Shown here in pieces: positions 10,898-23,210 of a stretch of DNA of 64,000 nucleotides. The stretch covers positions 2,170,001-2,234,000 of the forward strand of contig NC_052482.1 of assembly GCF_009730915.1 (NCBI RefSeq), read 5' to 3'. Origin of the DNA: Dioscorea cayenensis subsp. rotundata (Eukaryota; Streptophyta; Magnoliopsida; Dioscoreales; Dioscoreaceae). The position numbers and the translations under genes are program-made. The notes under the pieces are model-generated. The model was given only the letters and a program-made list of their open reading frames with translations. It did not search any database and was not told the DNA's origin. The stretch's first letter is position 1. Each line of letters begins with the position of its first letter.

Positions 10898-11897
10898 NNN
10901 NNNNNNNNNNNNNNNNNNNNNNNNNNNNNNNNNNNNNNNNNNNNNNNNNNNNNNNNNNNNNNNNNNNNNNNNNNNNNNNNNNNNNNNNNNNNNNNNNNNN
11001 NNNNNNNNNNNNNNNNNNNNNNNNNNNNNNNNNNNNNNNNNNNNNNNNNNNNNNNNNNNNNNNNNNNNNNNNNNNNNNNNNNNNNNNNNNNNNNNNNNNN
11101 NNNNNNNNNNNNNNNNNNNNNNNNNNNNNNNNNNNNNNNNNNNNNNNNNNNNNNNNNNNNNNNNNNNNNNNNNNNNNNNNNNNNNNNNNNNNNNNNNNNN
11201 NNNNNNNNNNNNNNNNNNNNNNNNNNNNNNNNNNNNNNNNNNNNNNNNNNNNNNNNNNNNNNNNNNNNNNNNNNNNNNNNNNNNNNNNNNNNNNNNNNNN
11301 NNNNNNNNNNNNNNNNNNNNNNNNNNNNNNNNNNNNNNNNNNNNNNNNNNNNNNNNNNNNNNNNNNNNNNNNNNNNNNNNNNNNNNNNNNNNNNNNNNNN
11401 NNNNNNNNNNNNNNNNNNNNNNNNNNNNNNNNNNNNNNNNNNNNNNNNNNNNNNNNNNNNNNNNNNNNNNNNNNNNNNNNNNNNNNNNNNNNNNNNNNNN
11501 NNNNNNNNNNNNNNNNNNNNNNNNNNNNNNNNNNNNNNNNNNNNNNNNNNNNNNNNNNNNNNNNNNNNNNNNNNNNNNNNNNNNNNNNNNNNNNNNNNNN
11601 NNNNNNNNNNNNNNNNNNNNNNNNNNNNNNNNNNNNNNNNNNNNNNNNNNNNNNNNNNNNNNNNNNNNNNNNNNNNNNNNNNNNNNNNNNNNNNNNNNNN
11701 NNNNNNNNNNNNNNNNNNNNNNNNNNNNNNNNNNNNNNNNNNNNNNNNNNNNNNNNNNNNNNNNNNNNNNNNNNNNNNNNNNNNNNNNNNNNNNNNNNNN
11801 NNNNNNNNNNNNNNNNNNNNNNNNNNNNNNNNNNNNNNNNNNNNNNNNNNNNNNNNNNNNNNNNNNNNNNNNNNNNNNNNNNNNNNNNNNNNNNNNN
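10898..11897. other. assembly gap (1000 N)
   Basis: Exactly 1000 ambiguous bases, a scaffold gap of conventional rather than measured size. It hides the 3' half of the sulfotransferase. Long apparent reading frames crossing it are artefacts. Confidence 0.99.
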
Positions 11898-12464
11898 AAA
11901 TGTTAAATGTCACTTGAAAATATATTTTTTTAAATGGCATAACATTTTCTCTATACGGAAATTAATTTCGATTTTGTTATCTTATTTTTGTTAGTGAAAA
12001 TAAAATAGGTAGATATTTAGTAATTTAATCATTTCGTTTTTTTTTTTTTGTAATTTTAAATTTTTTTCATATGACTTTTTTCAATAGTATTAATTTAGTA
12101 TTAATAAAAATTTACTTTAGCTAAAAATTTGTATTTATATATAGTTAAAATCTTGACTTTGTTGGTAAAAGGTAAATGCTCTAAAGGGTTTATAACCCAA
12201 CGGGGAATGAAAGGCAAGTGTGTGATTTTCAAATATCTCAAGTTTAACTCTTGCTGAAGGTAGGGGAGGTAATCCGATTGTCCAAGGATGTGCGGAGTAG
12301 AGGATCAATTTTTAGCCATTTATTTTTTTTTTTCTATTTTGTTATGATCCTTTTTTCTGGCTTGCATGATTGATGAATTATTGATAAATGATAGGGATTT
12401 AAAGGATTATGATTGCAATTTGGGATGGAAACCAATCCCTTTTTTGCACTAGCTGGTTATTGCA
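11898..12464. other. AT-rich intergenic sequence
   Basis: No gene seen. A segment at about 12165-12310 resembles tRNA-derived SINE bodies in style ('gggaggtaatccgattgtcc') but lacks clear A and B boxes. The block homologous to copy B (37018 onward) begins at about 12465. Confidence 0.4.
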
Positions 12465-13345
12465 CTAGCTACCAGCTTCTCATCAAATCAACACCAGCAA
12501 TTTCTATTTATGAGCAAAGAAACACAAGGTGCCCTTGCAGATGATTTCATTTGTTTTGGTTTCATTTGACTATCATGTTTATCTTTTACCTAACCAGTTA
12601 ATTGCTATGCTCTTTAATCACAGCCAAATTCAGGCAAACTTAATTAAGTTGATTGAACTCTGTCATCTTTGTAGCTAATTCCAAAGCTACAAAACTTGCA
12701 AGAATACTGAGAAGCATGCATATTATGAGGAATGGCAGGCCACCGTCATTTCTTCAAACAAACAAATCAATGAAAAGGGTATTCGTCTTTCCCAATTCTA
12801 ACAATATATATATATATATATATTCAGAATCTTCATCTGCTGTATTGCTTTTCATTTTGAAACAGTTTCAATCTGTATTGTTTGTGACATTATAAAAAAA
12901 TTAATTTGAGACATCTTAACAATTATACATGTCACAAAATATTTTTTAATAAAAAATGTATATATTTTTTGCCATATTTAATTGAACGAAAAATATATTT
13001 AATGATAATTTTTTTAATTAGTGACAGAAAACAATGCTAGAAAGAAGACATGAAATACATTCATCAAGTTTTGCATATTAGCTCCTGTGAAACAGTTTTC
13101 TTCTAGCAATTTTCTCAAAGTCAACATCCATGAGAAGACATTGACATTCCTCTGGGTATCAATATAGGGGAATATTCACACTTCTCTATGTACACCAAAA
13201 AATCAATGTAGTAACGAATAGGTGTTTCTGATGCAAAAGTTCACTCCAGTTTTTGGCTTTTGGCAAATGTGCATGGAAATGTGATGTTTGTACAAGTGTG
13301 CCTTGTCTGCTATCTTGCTTTGGACTGCTCAGAAAAAGTGAGGTT
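12465..13345 (-). other. 3' flank of BSK copy A, shared with copy B
   Basis: Collinear with 37018-37877, including the block 'gcactagctaccagcttctc' and the sequence around 13160-13345. Only the part from about 13165 matches copy C (from about 55590). Any 3' UTR of the gene lies here. A (TA)n run at about 12806-12822 is also present in B. Confidence 0.7.
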
Positions 13346-15062
13346 TTATGTATCTTGCCCCTCAGTTCCTGGGATTGCATTAGATGGTCCCTGCATCGAA
13401 TGTGAAAAAAAAAGCATCAAATGTCACTAATTTCAGGACAAAATTGGGTAGGTTATGATATTGGCTTAATTTCAAAGAGATGATAGAATAAATATGCTTG
13501 ACAAGAAATGCATTATCACTGGTAACATATATAGATATGAAGATATCAAAAATGAAATCAGGAGTTGCTCACCCCAGCAGCATTGTTTTGAACTTGTGCA
13601 AGGGTTGCAACAACATCTGTTATAATGGGTCTGTCCGTAGGATTACTTTCCAAACATTGATCAGAAAGTTTCACCAAAGCAGTTGCATCTTCAATAGAAT
13701 ATTCACCATTCAAACGAGAATCTAGAATGATAGGGAATTTTCTACCCAATACCAGCCTTACTGCCTGGAAACATGAAACATGATTATAACAAATAGATCA
13801 CATTAGTTTGAATACAAGTCCAGAAATGCAAATGAAATTTGGGCGTGCATTGTTATAATGCTTTTGGCTACTAGAGAAGTGAATTGCACTATCTGCTGAT
13901 TCACTCGATCCTATGCTTAATTAAAATTGAAGAAAAATCTGACTAAAAGAGAATCAGATGAAGAAAAGAAGCAGAAATTAATTGATATATGAGATATATG
14001 GCATGTATAAAAGCCCAATTACCTCGTCTCCCGGAAGTTGCTTTCCGCTAAGTAGATCGTGTAGCAGAATGCCAAAGCTGTATATCATGCTTTCAGGAGT
14101 GACCATTCCTACAAAAAGAAAAAGAAAATTTCTTCTTTTTGTAGGAATGATTCACACAATTATTTGGCTAAGACCTTTAATTAACATACAAAACCAATTT
14201 CTTAATAATATTTTCTTTACTTAAAGAGAATCGGAGCACATGTAGACAACTAAACATGGTCAAATATGCCTGCCAACTACAACAAATGAATTTCAAGCAA
14301 TGATAGGTCAATACCAACTACATGAATTTCCTCCAACGTTATGTCCATGCCCGTTAAGCACTCTGGAGGCGTGTAAGAAATGTTAGTGCGGTAAACGTCT
14401 ACCTTTTGCTGTGATTTTTCGCAAGACCAAAACAAGAAAGACAAGGATTGCCGGCCTGCAAAAGAACAAAAACATCTAAGGTTGCTAGCTTTATTAATCA
14501 GTTTCATAAGTATTATCTAAAGATCTATTTCTTTTAAAAGTAATAACTAATATGACCTCATCAAAGAGAACTTTATTTGGATTTAGATCAAAATACAGAG
14601 TTCGTGCTTCATTGATGCAATATTCCAAGGCTTCTGCTATATAGCATGCGACTCTTAAGCGCATAGACCACTCCATGGTTCTATTTTTAGCTGCAGAAAC
14701 AATTAGAAATTATTTAACATCTTAAAACATGATGGAATGAAGATACATGGAAAATTTGTACAAAATGCTTAGATGCTCATGGAACTTCTTGTTATCATTC
14801 TCAAGAAATAAAATTGTTCAACATAAAGAAACACATGTAAATCTATGAAAGCTCAAATGAAATTGATGGCACAACAAGCAAAAAGATATACCATCAACAT
14901 CGTCAACACACCAGAGCTAGTCTAATTGTAAGCAGGATATGATGAGCTACATGTCCTTACAGGGTTTTAAAGCTTCCAGACATAGAGTGAAAATAATTGA
15001 CACTCATTTTTTAGAAATACATGACATCTTTTCTTACATGCTGCTCCTTGAGTTTGATTCCC

Positions 15063-15980
15063 ATTGTTGAAAATATTCTATTAAAACATTGGTCATGCTG
15101 ATGGCTGACAAACAAGGAAGAGCTCAGAGTAGAATAACATAGAGCTAAATGTACAATAGAGAAGAATTTAGTGGGAGATGTATGGAAGAACAAAAATACA
15201 TTAGAGAGATGATTTATGAGGAGAGAAAAAGGGGGATTCTTGATTTTCAAATTTTCTTTATCATAAAAAGATTTCTAATTTGGATATTATTCAAAAGTCT
15301 ATGATGAAGGCTTGTGGCTAAAACTGAGAACATGACAAATATAGGGCTAAACTAGGTAGCATCATCACCAAAAAGGAAATTCTGTGTACCAAAGGTCAGA
15401 TTAATTAATTTCATTGGCTTAAGGAGACACAAGAACCATCTCTTTCAAAAAGTGGCAAATGGTAGTTGCAAAAAATCTTATTTTACAATGCTACATAATG
15501 AAAGCAGGGTATAATCTGAGTATAAAGATATTTGCCCAGCCTACTATAACACAATAACCTTTCAAGCAATGCCATTAATTCTCTATGTAAACAAGATGGA
15601 CCTATCTTCACTTGAAAGTCCTTTCCAATGAAGAAAATTACAGGAGCTATTCTCATGACCAATGTATCCAGGAAAAGCACCAAGCTTCTTGGACAGTTAT
15701 CCCATCCTGTTTTCTGATGCCATTTTGGACACTCAAAGAGATGCCCTTGAAATGATATATTTTTTAACCCTAACTTTATCATGGCAGTGCAAACTTGGAA
15801 ACAAAATCAATCAAGCCCCACTACTGTTCTTCCAAAAAAGAAGGGTGCTAACAACTTAAGCCTTCTCATCCATATGTTTGCTGAATTGATGCTGTTGTGA
15901 ATACTATAGAGGGTGACACGTTCTTTTTCAAGATGGAAAAAAATCTGGGTTTATAGCTCAAGTTATTTTTATCAACACAT
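15063..15980 (-). other. intron 2 segment present in A and B, absent in C
   Basis: Intron 2 is about 1.94 kb in A (14691-16627) and B (39299-41243) but 875 bp in C (57149-58023). The missing block corresponds to about 15063-15980 here and about 39660-40650 in B; C joins 'gagtttgatttccc' directly to 'aaacagtaatttattt'. No terminal repeats are evident, so a deletion in C is as likely as an insertion in the A/B ancestor. Confidence 0.65.
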
Positions 15981-16304
15981 CCAAACAGTAATTTATTTTT
16001 TTTGTCTCTAATCACTCAATATAAACTCTGGTCTAGTCTTAAATATATAATTAATGAATGAGATTAATAATTGCTCCAAGAATTAAATCTCATGAATTTT
16101 GCTAGCATTAGCAAAAACTAATTAAGAAAAAACAGCCAAATTGGTGCAGCTACCTCCATACAACTACTTTGCATATCGATTCAAGCTCAGAGCATCAAAC
16201 AGTGACTCAAAAAAGAATACTAAACTCCATTCAATCACATGACATCAAGAAATAACCAAGAATCTACTAAAAAAAGAATCCTAGACTCCATTCAATCGAT
16301 TAAA

Positions 16305-16575
16305 ATCACATTCAGAAATGGCAAAGAATCAACACAGAACCAAAAATCTCATTAAGAAATAGAAAAGAATCAACACAGAACCAAAAATCACATTAAGAAA
16401 TAGCAAAGAATCAGCGCAGAACCAAAAATCACATTAAGAAATAGCAAAGAATCAACACAGAACCAAAAATCACATTAAGAAATAGCAAAGAATCAACACA
16501 GAACCAAAAATCACATAAAGAAATAGCAAAAAATCAACACAGAACCAAGAATCACATTAAGCAATAGCAAAGGAT
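16305..16575. repeat. 42-bp intronic minisatellite, about 6 copies
   Basis: Tandem units of about 42 bp containing 'agaatcaacacagaacc' and 'atcacattaagaaatagcaa' inside intron 2, just upstream of exon 2 on the plus map. The same array has about 3 units in B (about 41066-41182) and 2-3 in C (about 57858-57965), so copy number differs among paralogs. Confidence 0.85.
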
Positions 16576-17280
16576 CAAGAACAAGAAGCTAGTTAGTTAA
16601 CGCAGGAGAGAAGAGAACAAAACATACAGTCGGAAAGATACGTGGCAAGTGAATCATTGGGCGTGAACTCCGCCACAAGAAGCCGCTCATCAGCATCGCA
16701 GTAGTACCCAATCAAGTTCACAAGCCTCCGGTGTCTCAACCTTCCCCCTCTAATCGCCATCAACTACAAAACACCCCCATTCCAAACATACATCTCACCA
16801 ACAATCACAACAAGATCAACAAGAAACAATTGAACTAATTAAACAAGAACGAACCTTGAACTGCTCTTCATCAGGCCAGGCCAACAAGGAGAACCTTTTG
16901 ACGGCGATTCGCCGGCCCCCAGGAAGGCTGCCGCTGTAAGTGTTGTTCGGGATTTCACCATCGCCTTTTGAGAGAAAGTTCTGGTCGGAAAATCCATCCG
17001 TCGCCTCCATTAGCTCCTGAAGAGTGTAATGGCGGAAGGGCGTTGTTCCCTCTTGATGTTGTTCGGTGATGTTGTTCCATCCGTCTTGTGAGAGGGCCAT
17101 TGGTATAATGACGGGGTTGACATTGGTGTCTGAAGTATCGTCGTGGTCGTCGTTGTCGGAGTCGATCTCCGATTGGTGGCCGGTGCCAAAGCAGCAACCC
17201 ATCAACGGCGGTGAGTTGGGAAATGGGAATGTTGGGAGCTCGGAGAAGATGATCACTGTTCTTGTTTGGTCAGTCCATCC

Positions 17281-17290
17281 CTTTTTATAT
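17281..17290 (-). promoter_or_regulatory. TATA box of BSK copy A
   Basis: On the minus strand ATATAAAAAG, about 80 bp upstream of the ATG at 17202. Equivalent boxes (GTATAAAAGG) stand at the same place in B and C. Confidence 0.6.
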
Positions 17291-17512
17291 GGTTTCCAGG
17301 GAACATCTTTTATTTATTTTATTTTATGTATTTTAGATTTTTATTATTTGATTTTGAAGTATTTATTTTATTTATGTATTTTTTATTTTTATTATTTGAC
17401 TTTGAAGTATTTATTTTATTTAATGTATTTAATGTATTGTACTTTTTTATTATTTAGAAAAAAACCAAATAAAACCTCTAGAAACAAGTAAAAAAAAACT
17501 GAATGAAATATT

Positions 17513-17673
17513 AGTCTAGTGGTAAGCCATGTGAATGGAGTGATTGAATCTACGAGTATTGTGCAAATACTTGTAAAATTACCGTAATTCCATGCGGGAG
17601 AAACCATATTTTTTTACTAAGTTGTAAGATAGGCCCCTTGTGGAGGGGTGTTTGTTGTTTTTCTTAAAAAAAA
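17513..17673 (+). mobile_element. SINE-like element, shared by all BSK copies
   Basis: Starts with an A-box-like 'tctagtggtaagcc' and has a B-box-like 'gattgaatctacgag', ending in an A-rich tail. Orthologous copies sit at 42325-42480 (B) and, split by another insertion, at 58803-59190 (C). It therefore predates the duplications. Confidence 0.55.
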
Positions 17674-17718
17674 GTATTAGTTAAGGTTATGCATGGTTTT
17701 AATTAATTAATTTATTAT

Positions 17719-18265
17719 CTAGGATTTCCTGGATTTCCTCCATAGAGGTTTGACAAAAAACTATGTGGGACCTTGCCCGGCAATTTTTTTGGAAAATTTG
17801 GCTTGAAAGAAACAAGCAAATCTTTACTTTTTCATGCTATGAATTCACGTACAGTAATCATTAAAATTATTCATATGTTGTTGGATTAGATTTTTGCAAC
17901 TAGGGACCCGCTCCAAGTTCCAGAGAAAATCAACTCATAAATTTGAATCGCTTGCTCGTCTTCCTAAATTCCAGGCCATAGGGAAATTCTAACGACATGG
18001 GATAGTCTTCGCCTGATTTAGCAGACATTTTTTGTAGTCTAAGTAGACCTTTGTTGCCTCCTAGTGGAGGCTTTCCTCTTAGATGTGTTTGCCTCTTTTA
18101 TTGTTTTTTGGTTTTATGTTAGGAGTTTATCACCTCTGGTGATGAATTATCCTCTTTAGTTTCCTGGTTTGTTGTTGCAAGTTTCTTTTATGTTGTTCTT
18201 AGTGTACTTGTTGTTTTTCTATTTTAATAAATTTGTGGTTTATTCATTTTAATCAAACAAAAAAA
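17719..18265 (+). mobile_element. 5'-truncated LINE 3' end, only in copy A
   Basis: About 545 bp with the T-rich 3' UTR style of plant L1 elements ('tgcctcctagtggaggctttcc', then 'ttttaataaatttgtggtttattc') and a terminal A run. 'tttattat' flanks it on both sides (17711-17718, 18274-18281). Copies B and C have the uninterrupted sequence 'aattaatttattatatttatatttt', which is the empty site. Confidence 0.75.
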
Positions 18266-18837
18266 TTTATTTATTTATTATATTTATATTTTAAAGCAAA
18301 ATTTTGCTTTGATGCATATATCAAGGAATTTATGAATGGTGAACATCTATCTTACAATTTTATTTATTTATTTTGGTGCAAGGGGGACTATATTATTTTT
18401 TTCCTTAGGGTAACTTGGACTTTTAATAAGTTTTCATTAATTTAGATAATTTTTATGATAACAATTGTAACTTTTGACACCCTCCTTTCGTTACATATTT
18501 GTTGCCTAGTTTTGAAAGTCAAATGGTATTAGGAAATTGCAATTTTTGTATGTTTTCTATGGGAAGAATTTTGGTTGACTATTAAGTGTTGGTTTTCCTC
18601 GATGTCATGTTGGTTAGCTCTTTCATTCCTAATTATAAAACTATTTTGATCATACGTTTATTAAGATAATAAAACTAATTTTATTGTAGATTAAGATGTA
18701 CTACATATATCACCTCTTTGGTTGAAGTTTAGTTATTTTGATAAACTAAATTGGACATATGAGGGATATCGGACAGATTTTCATTCGAGCACTTTGTTAA
18801 AATATTTTGTTAAAGTAGAATAATTATATTTTCAATA

Positions 18838-19065
18838 AGGTAGAATGCCCTAAATGGTTCCTCTACTTAGGTCACTTTACCCTTTTAGTCCCTCTAGCTA
18901 CTCAGAAATGCTCCTAACTAATCGCTCTATTTTAAATGGGTCATTTTCAAGCGTAAAAAGACTAAGTGAGTTCATTTTTAAGAGTATACGGACTAGTTGG
19001 GAGCATTTATGAGTAGAGAGACTAAAAAGACAGAGTGGCCTAAGTAGAGGGGTCATTTTAAGTAT
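18838..19065. mobile_element. MITE related to the 9645 element
   Basis: Inverted repeats built on 'ggttcctctacttaggtcac' and its complement 'cctaagtagaggggtcat', with the same 'agtccctcta' vocabulary as 9645-9959. Absent from the collinear region of copy C near 60785. I could not settle the target duplication. Confidence 0.65.
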
Positions 19066-19440
19066 TAGTTCATCATCAAAATTAGTTTGTTTTCTTTGGT
19101 TTTCCTTTTAGTTTGGATAAGCCTACAACCACAATTAATCATGGACTCAATTGATTTAGTTTGATCAAATTTTGTTTGGGTAGCCTTGGTCAAACATTTG
19201 CGCCAAAGGGCCATCTCTTTTTTCTTATTTTAGTATTAGAAGAGTTATCTTTAATCACTTTTCAGGCATTTAAATGGCTGCATATATATATATATATATA
19301 TATTCTATTTTTAATATTTCATACTTTATTCCTTTTCGTTACAACCCATATCCTTAATTACACTCCTGGAATGGTGTGAAACCCTCAGGCTTTTGCATAA
19401 AGTTAATAGATATACCATTCGTTTACTACAATAGTAGTTT
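19066..19440. other. extra sequence in copy A flank
   Basis: Not matched in C. Contains a (TA)n run at about 19282-19302. No gene or recognisable element. Confidence 0.35.
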
Positions 19441-20469
19441 TATGAAGAAGGTGGTTTTATTTTTTTTATTTTTCAAAAAAAAAGGGAAGAAAGAAAGTGT
19501 CTGTTTTATGTTCTTTACTTCATGTTCCACACCCTAGATTTAGCGTATAGTAATATTTTTCTTCTCCATTTTTCTTCTTTTAATTTCCATCTTTGTAACT
19601 TATTCAAAGGTCCTTTGAATCTAATTTATGAAAACAAAAATTCTTCTTTGACTCAAGAGTTTCAGTGCTAAATGTATAATTCATTAATTTCACTTCCCTT
19701 ACTTTGCAATCTCTACATCCTCACAAGGAGATTACTCTTTTCGTATTAATTAACCTCTTTCAAGTGATCTTAATATTCTTTCTTTACTTTATAATCATCT
19801 ATTCTTTTCTAAACATCATGCTTTCAATTCTTTTCCAAACAACTACAAAATCTCTATATTCAATATTATAAATAAGTCAACTAGCAAGATGACTTCCTAA
19901 AAGAAGCTATTAAATCCTAACTCCAATCACATCTAATATTATAATTTTTTATTTTTGACAAATATGACAAGGGTAATATTGGAGAGACTAGAGACAACTT
20001 GTATAAAATACCTAATGACTTTAGAAGATCATTCGATATTATTTTGGCTACAAGAGATTATTCAAGATGGTCTTTTGTGTTGACCACAAGTTAGAGAATG
20101 CACTCATGGGATCTAAATTGTTTTCATCTTTAAATTGTCAAGGGCCATTTGTTATGTTTAGAGAAGCTAGAAAAGAAGGTGATAAGTTACTTATTTGCTT
20201 TGAGGAAAAAAAAAATGTAATTTTTCAATCCTGTGGACAAAACTATGTCTGAGATTAGTAGGCCTAGAAGATCACAAAAAATACCTCTTAGAACCTTCCG
20301 TGTGTTATTTTCTACCCCTAACTTGCTATCTCCATGATGAAGCTTAGGCATATTTTTCAATTCTTGTTTAAAATTTGTGTGCAAGTTAAGTAATATTATT
20401 TAATTTTTTTTTATCTTTTATTTTTATAAAAAAATATTTAAAATTTATAATGTTAAATAATCATAAACA
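19441..20469. other. conserved upstream flank of copy A, matches copy C
   Basis: Collinear with 60790-61735, with high similarity by eye over about 1 kb. Reading frames in both copies are short and differ in their stops, so I see no evidence for a gene. It marks the extent of the segmental duplication. Confidence 0.75.
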
Positions 20470-20474
20470 CAACC

Positions 20475-21888
20475 TGTTGTATTTTAGTTTTTTGCTGTAG
20501 CTATAGTCAGTCCAGCACTGTATTTTTTAGCCTAACACAATAGTAGTATGTTACTGTAGCAACTCGAATTCTTCATTAATTCCTTCTTCTTTCCTTCATC
20601 CTCTTTCTTTGTTTCTTTCGGCCGAACACCTCAACCTTGGAATTTTTTTTTCGGCGACCCGATTCAGGCAAACTTCAACTAGAAATCTCTTCCTCCCTTG
20701 TTGGTAAGTATTCTAGGAGCTTTGATCTAAGTTTTCACTGCGTATTTTGTTAGATTTTCATTGTTTTTGAATTGTTTGAAAATCCTAGGTTTTGCATGAT
20801 TTGTGAGAATTTTAGGCTCAAATTAAAAGCCCTTGTTCTTGTTATTCATTTTTGTGAATGTTAATTTGTAAAGAAATTTCTTGGTTAGATGGTGTAAATA
20901 GGGAGAAAACCTTTGTGTTAGGCCAGTACTGTAGCACCGCTAAGCTTTAGTTGTTTCTCTAGTTTTTTTGGACTAGAGCTCAAATCCTTGGAAGTTCATT
21001 GGTAACCTTTAGACCTAGTTTTGAGCCAACCCTAGGATCAATTTAGGGTTGTTTATTAGAGAAACTTAGGGGATTTTTTTGTTTGGTTTATTTTGCTAAT
21101 TCTTGTTGGTGTTTTGTTGTGCTTTGGCAAGGAGGTGAATCTTTGGCTCAAGGCAAGGAACTTGTAGAGTATTAGCATTTGGGGAAGTGAAATCATCGAA
21201 GTTGTGAGTAGGGATTATTTAAGTATGAATCTAGTATAAGAATACCTATATATATATATATACACTATATTATATTGCTTGAGTAAAGTTTTATTGGTTC
21301 TATACTTAAATCAAGATTTGTTTGATTTGGAATGAGTTATTTATTTCATGCTTCATGTTTACAAGTATTGTTGTTAAAAAGGAAGGATTTTCATGATGTG
21401 CATGTTTTGTAATGTTCTAAATTATTGAATTTGCAAAGCCTTGGGTATGCTTGTGTATACTTCATTTCCCTTGTATGGAAGCGACGGCTATTCTGTTGTG
21501 ATTATTGTTCTAGCTATAGACTATCCTTGTGAGATGCAAGTTTATACTATTTGGTTGGTGACATCTTACTGTAGTAGGTGGTTTCTATGACCAGCCATGT
21601 TGAGGTGGTGTGGAAGACCGGCATACTTATTGGTCCAGTTTAAGTGGGAGTATAGATCCTTGACTGGATGTTCATAGGGAAGTCGGGGTCACCACTCGGT
21701 GGACCGATGGATCAACGTCAAGGACATGAGTACCTTGACGACTTTGACCTTAGCCACGTCCATTGCAAAAGTTTAGAGAGGTATGTAGACCATGTTGCGT
21801 TTCTTTTGTAGTGTCATATTAAATTCGTGGTTTTGGCGGTGAGTATTGTGTTTTATGGATTTTGAGACTATATATATATATATATATA

Positions 21889-21922
<34 letters not shown>

Positions 21923-22657
21923 AACTGTTCTGAACTATTTGCATTATTATAAAAGCTTGGTTTGATATTCGACTTGTTTTATGAATTGCATCTCAGGTTC
22001 AGTATTTTGTGGATTTGATGTTGTAAAACCCTCGTTAAGATAAAAGGCTTTCTTGACATTATCTTTCATTATTTTGTATCAATGATTATTGTTGTATGTA
22101 ATTATGTCCTAAACTTTGTGTGTTATTAGTAAAGTATTATTTGGATGATTTATATTGTGTATTTTGGTATATTTTTATGGATTTGTGTTAACCCACTCAC
22201 TGAGTGACCTAGGTTACTCACCCCTCTTTCCTCTTCCTCGGCTTTTGAAGGTAGTAGTGTGGTAGTAAAGCGGTGCACTAAGCATCCAATGTTTGTTTTC
22301 ATTCATTTCTAAGTTTATGTATGTTATCCTTGAGCATTCTATGTTGTATTAGGGCATGTATCCATTAGTGTGTTTGAAAATCTTTATGCATGGTTTGTAT
22401 ATTTGTCTAATCTCTTGGGAACTTCGTTGTATTATATTTGTCATCAGTACATTTCTTAACTCTACTATCAGGTCAAGTTCTTGATGTTTCCCTTGCATAC
22501 CTTTGAATTCCCCTATTTTGTACTTCTTGTTTGAGGTTGTTGATTTTACGTATTTTGTCAGCTTTGCGGCAACCTGAGAATAGAGTGGTGGGGTATCCTC
22601 TTCGGGTTGTCGTGGCGGTTGTGGCGTTTCGTAGGCCCGCAAGTCGGGGTGTGACAC
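20475..22657 (+). mobile_element. solo LTR, TSD CAACC
   Basis: TG...CA termini (TGTTGTATTTTAG ... GGGTGTGACA), 2183 bp, flanked by a perfect 5-bp duplication CAACC (20470-20474, 22658-22662). Copy C has the continuous sequence at about 61725-61760, confirming insertion after duplication. There is no coding sequence inside. A compound (TA)n(GT)n microsatellite lies at about 21871-21920. Confidence 0.85.
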
Positions 22658-22662
22658 AACCT

Positions 22663-23207
22663 AACAAATGTAAAAAGGTAACATCAGTCAATCATCAAGT
22701 GGTGAGTGGAACCTCACTTTTATCCTTTTCTAAATTTTCATTTTAATTACCGACACTAAAAAAATGATTAATGATTTGACACTTCTCCCTTCAATCAAAC
22801 ATATGGAATTCTAACTAAAAATGTCACGACAACTGAAGTGACACTTCAAAACTAATTCCATCCCTTGGGCAGACTACTTTTGAACGAAACATACCCTATA
22901 TATATATATATATATATTTCATAAATGAATTCAAGCGGACTCATATAAAATGGAGTTGCTCTCTTTTATCCATAAATGAATTCTAGTAATTTTCACTTTT
23001 ATGACGATGCTTGTTAATTTTCAATAGGATATTATGCTTATATTATACTAAATATTTTACAAAAATTTATTTCTAAAAACGTATTATATTTACAATATTA
23101 TCATTAACTTTATAACTAAACAAAGTATAATTCTCAAGAAAGAACATGTAACTTCATAAAATTTTCTTAGCTTAATGCCAATAGTTTACATGCATTTGGT
23201 TGTTCTG
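22663..23207. other. conserved upstream flank of copy A (second part)
   Basis: Collinear with about 61760-62250 of copy C, with several small indels. No gene seen. Confidence 0.7.
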
Positions 23208-23210
23208 TAA

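Larger units (their letters stand above)
13346..17202 (-). pseudogene. BSK copy A: TPR-less brassinosteroid-signaling kinase, exon 4 frameshift
   Basis: Seven exons on the minus strand: 17202-16855, 16763-16628, 14690-14557, 14455-14315, 14108-14023, 13764-13573, 13390-13346. The N terminus is MGCC (Gly2 myristoylation, Cys3/4 palmitoylation), followed by an acidic stretch. The pseudokinase domain is of BSK type: '[19 protein letters not shown]', '[20 protein letters not shown]', '[19 protein letters not shown]', '[14 protein letters not shown]', '[13 protein letters not shown]', then '[19 protein letters not shown]'. Copy A carries two extra bases between 14391 and 14412 relative to B and C. 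This gives an in-frame TAG at 14399-14401 after about 224 residues. Without the shift it would be 359 aa. The terminal exon ends 'GPSNAIPGTEGQDT' and stop. No TPR follows. The frameshift could be an assembly error; otherwise the copy is a young pseudogene or makes a truncated protein. Confidence 0.85.

Noticed and set aside
10598..11940. Very long open frames on both strands across 10598-11940
   Set aside because: They consist mainly of the N gap; no stop can occur in ambiguous bases.
12165..12310. Possible third SINE
   Set aside because: No convincing A/B box pair, tail or target duplication; only a loose compositional likeness.
13186..13380. 64-codon open frame as a possible extra C-terminal BSK exon
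   Set aside because: It is in a different frame from the terminal exon defined by the conserved acceptor at 13390; its sequence shows no TPR or other conserved match and overlaps the stop of the true last exon.
17266..17457. Phe/Leu-rich open frames upstream of copy A
   Set aside because: They are translations of a T-rich promoter-distal repeat ('tttttattatttga' units) and have no homologous frame in B or C.
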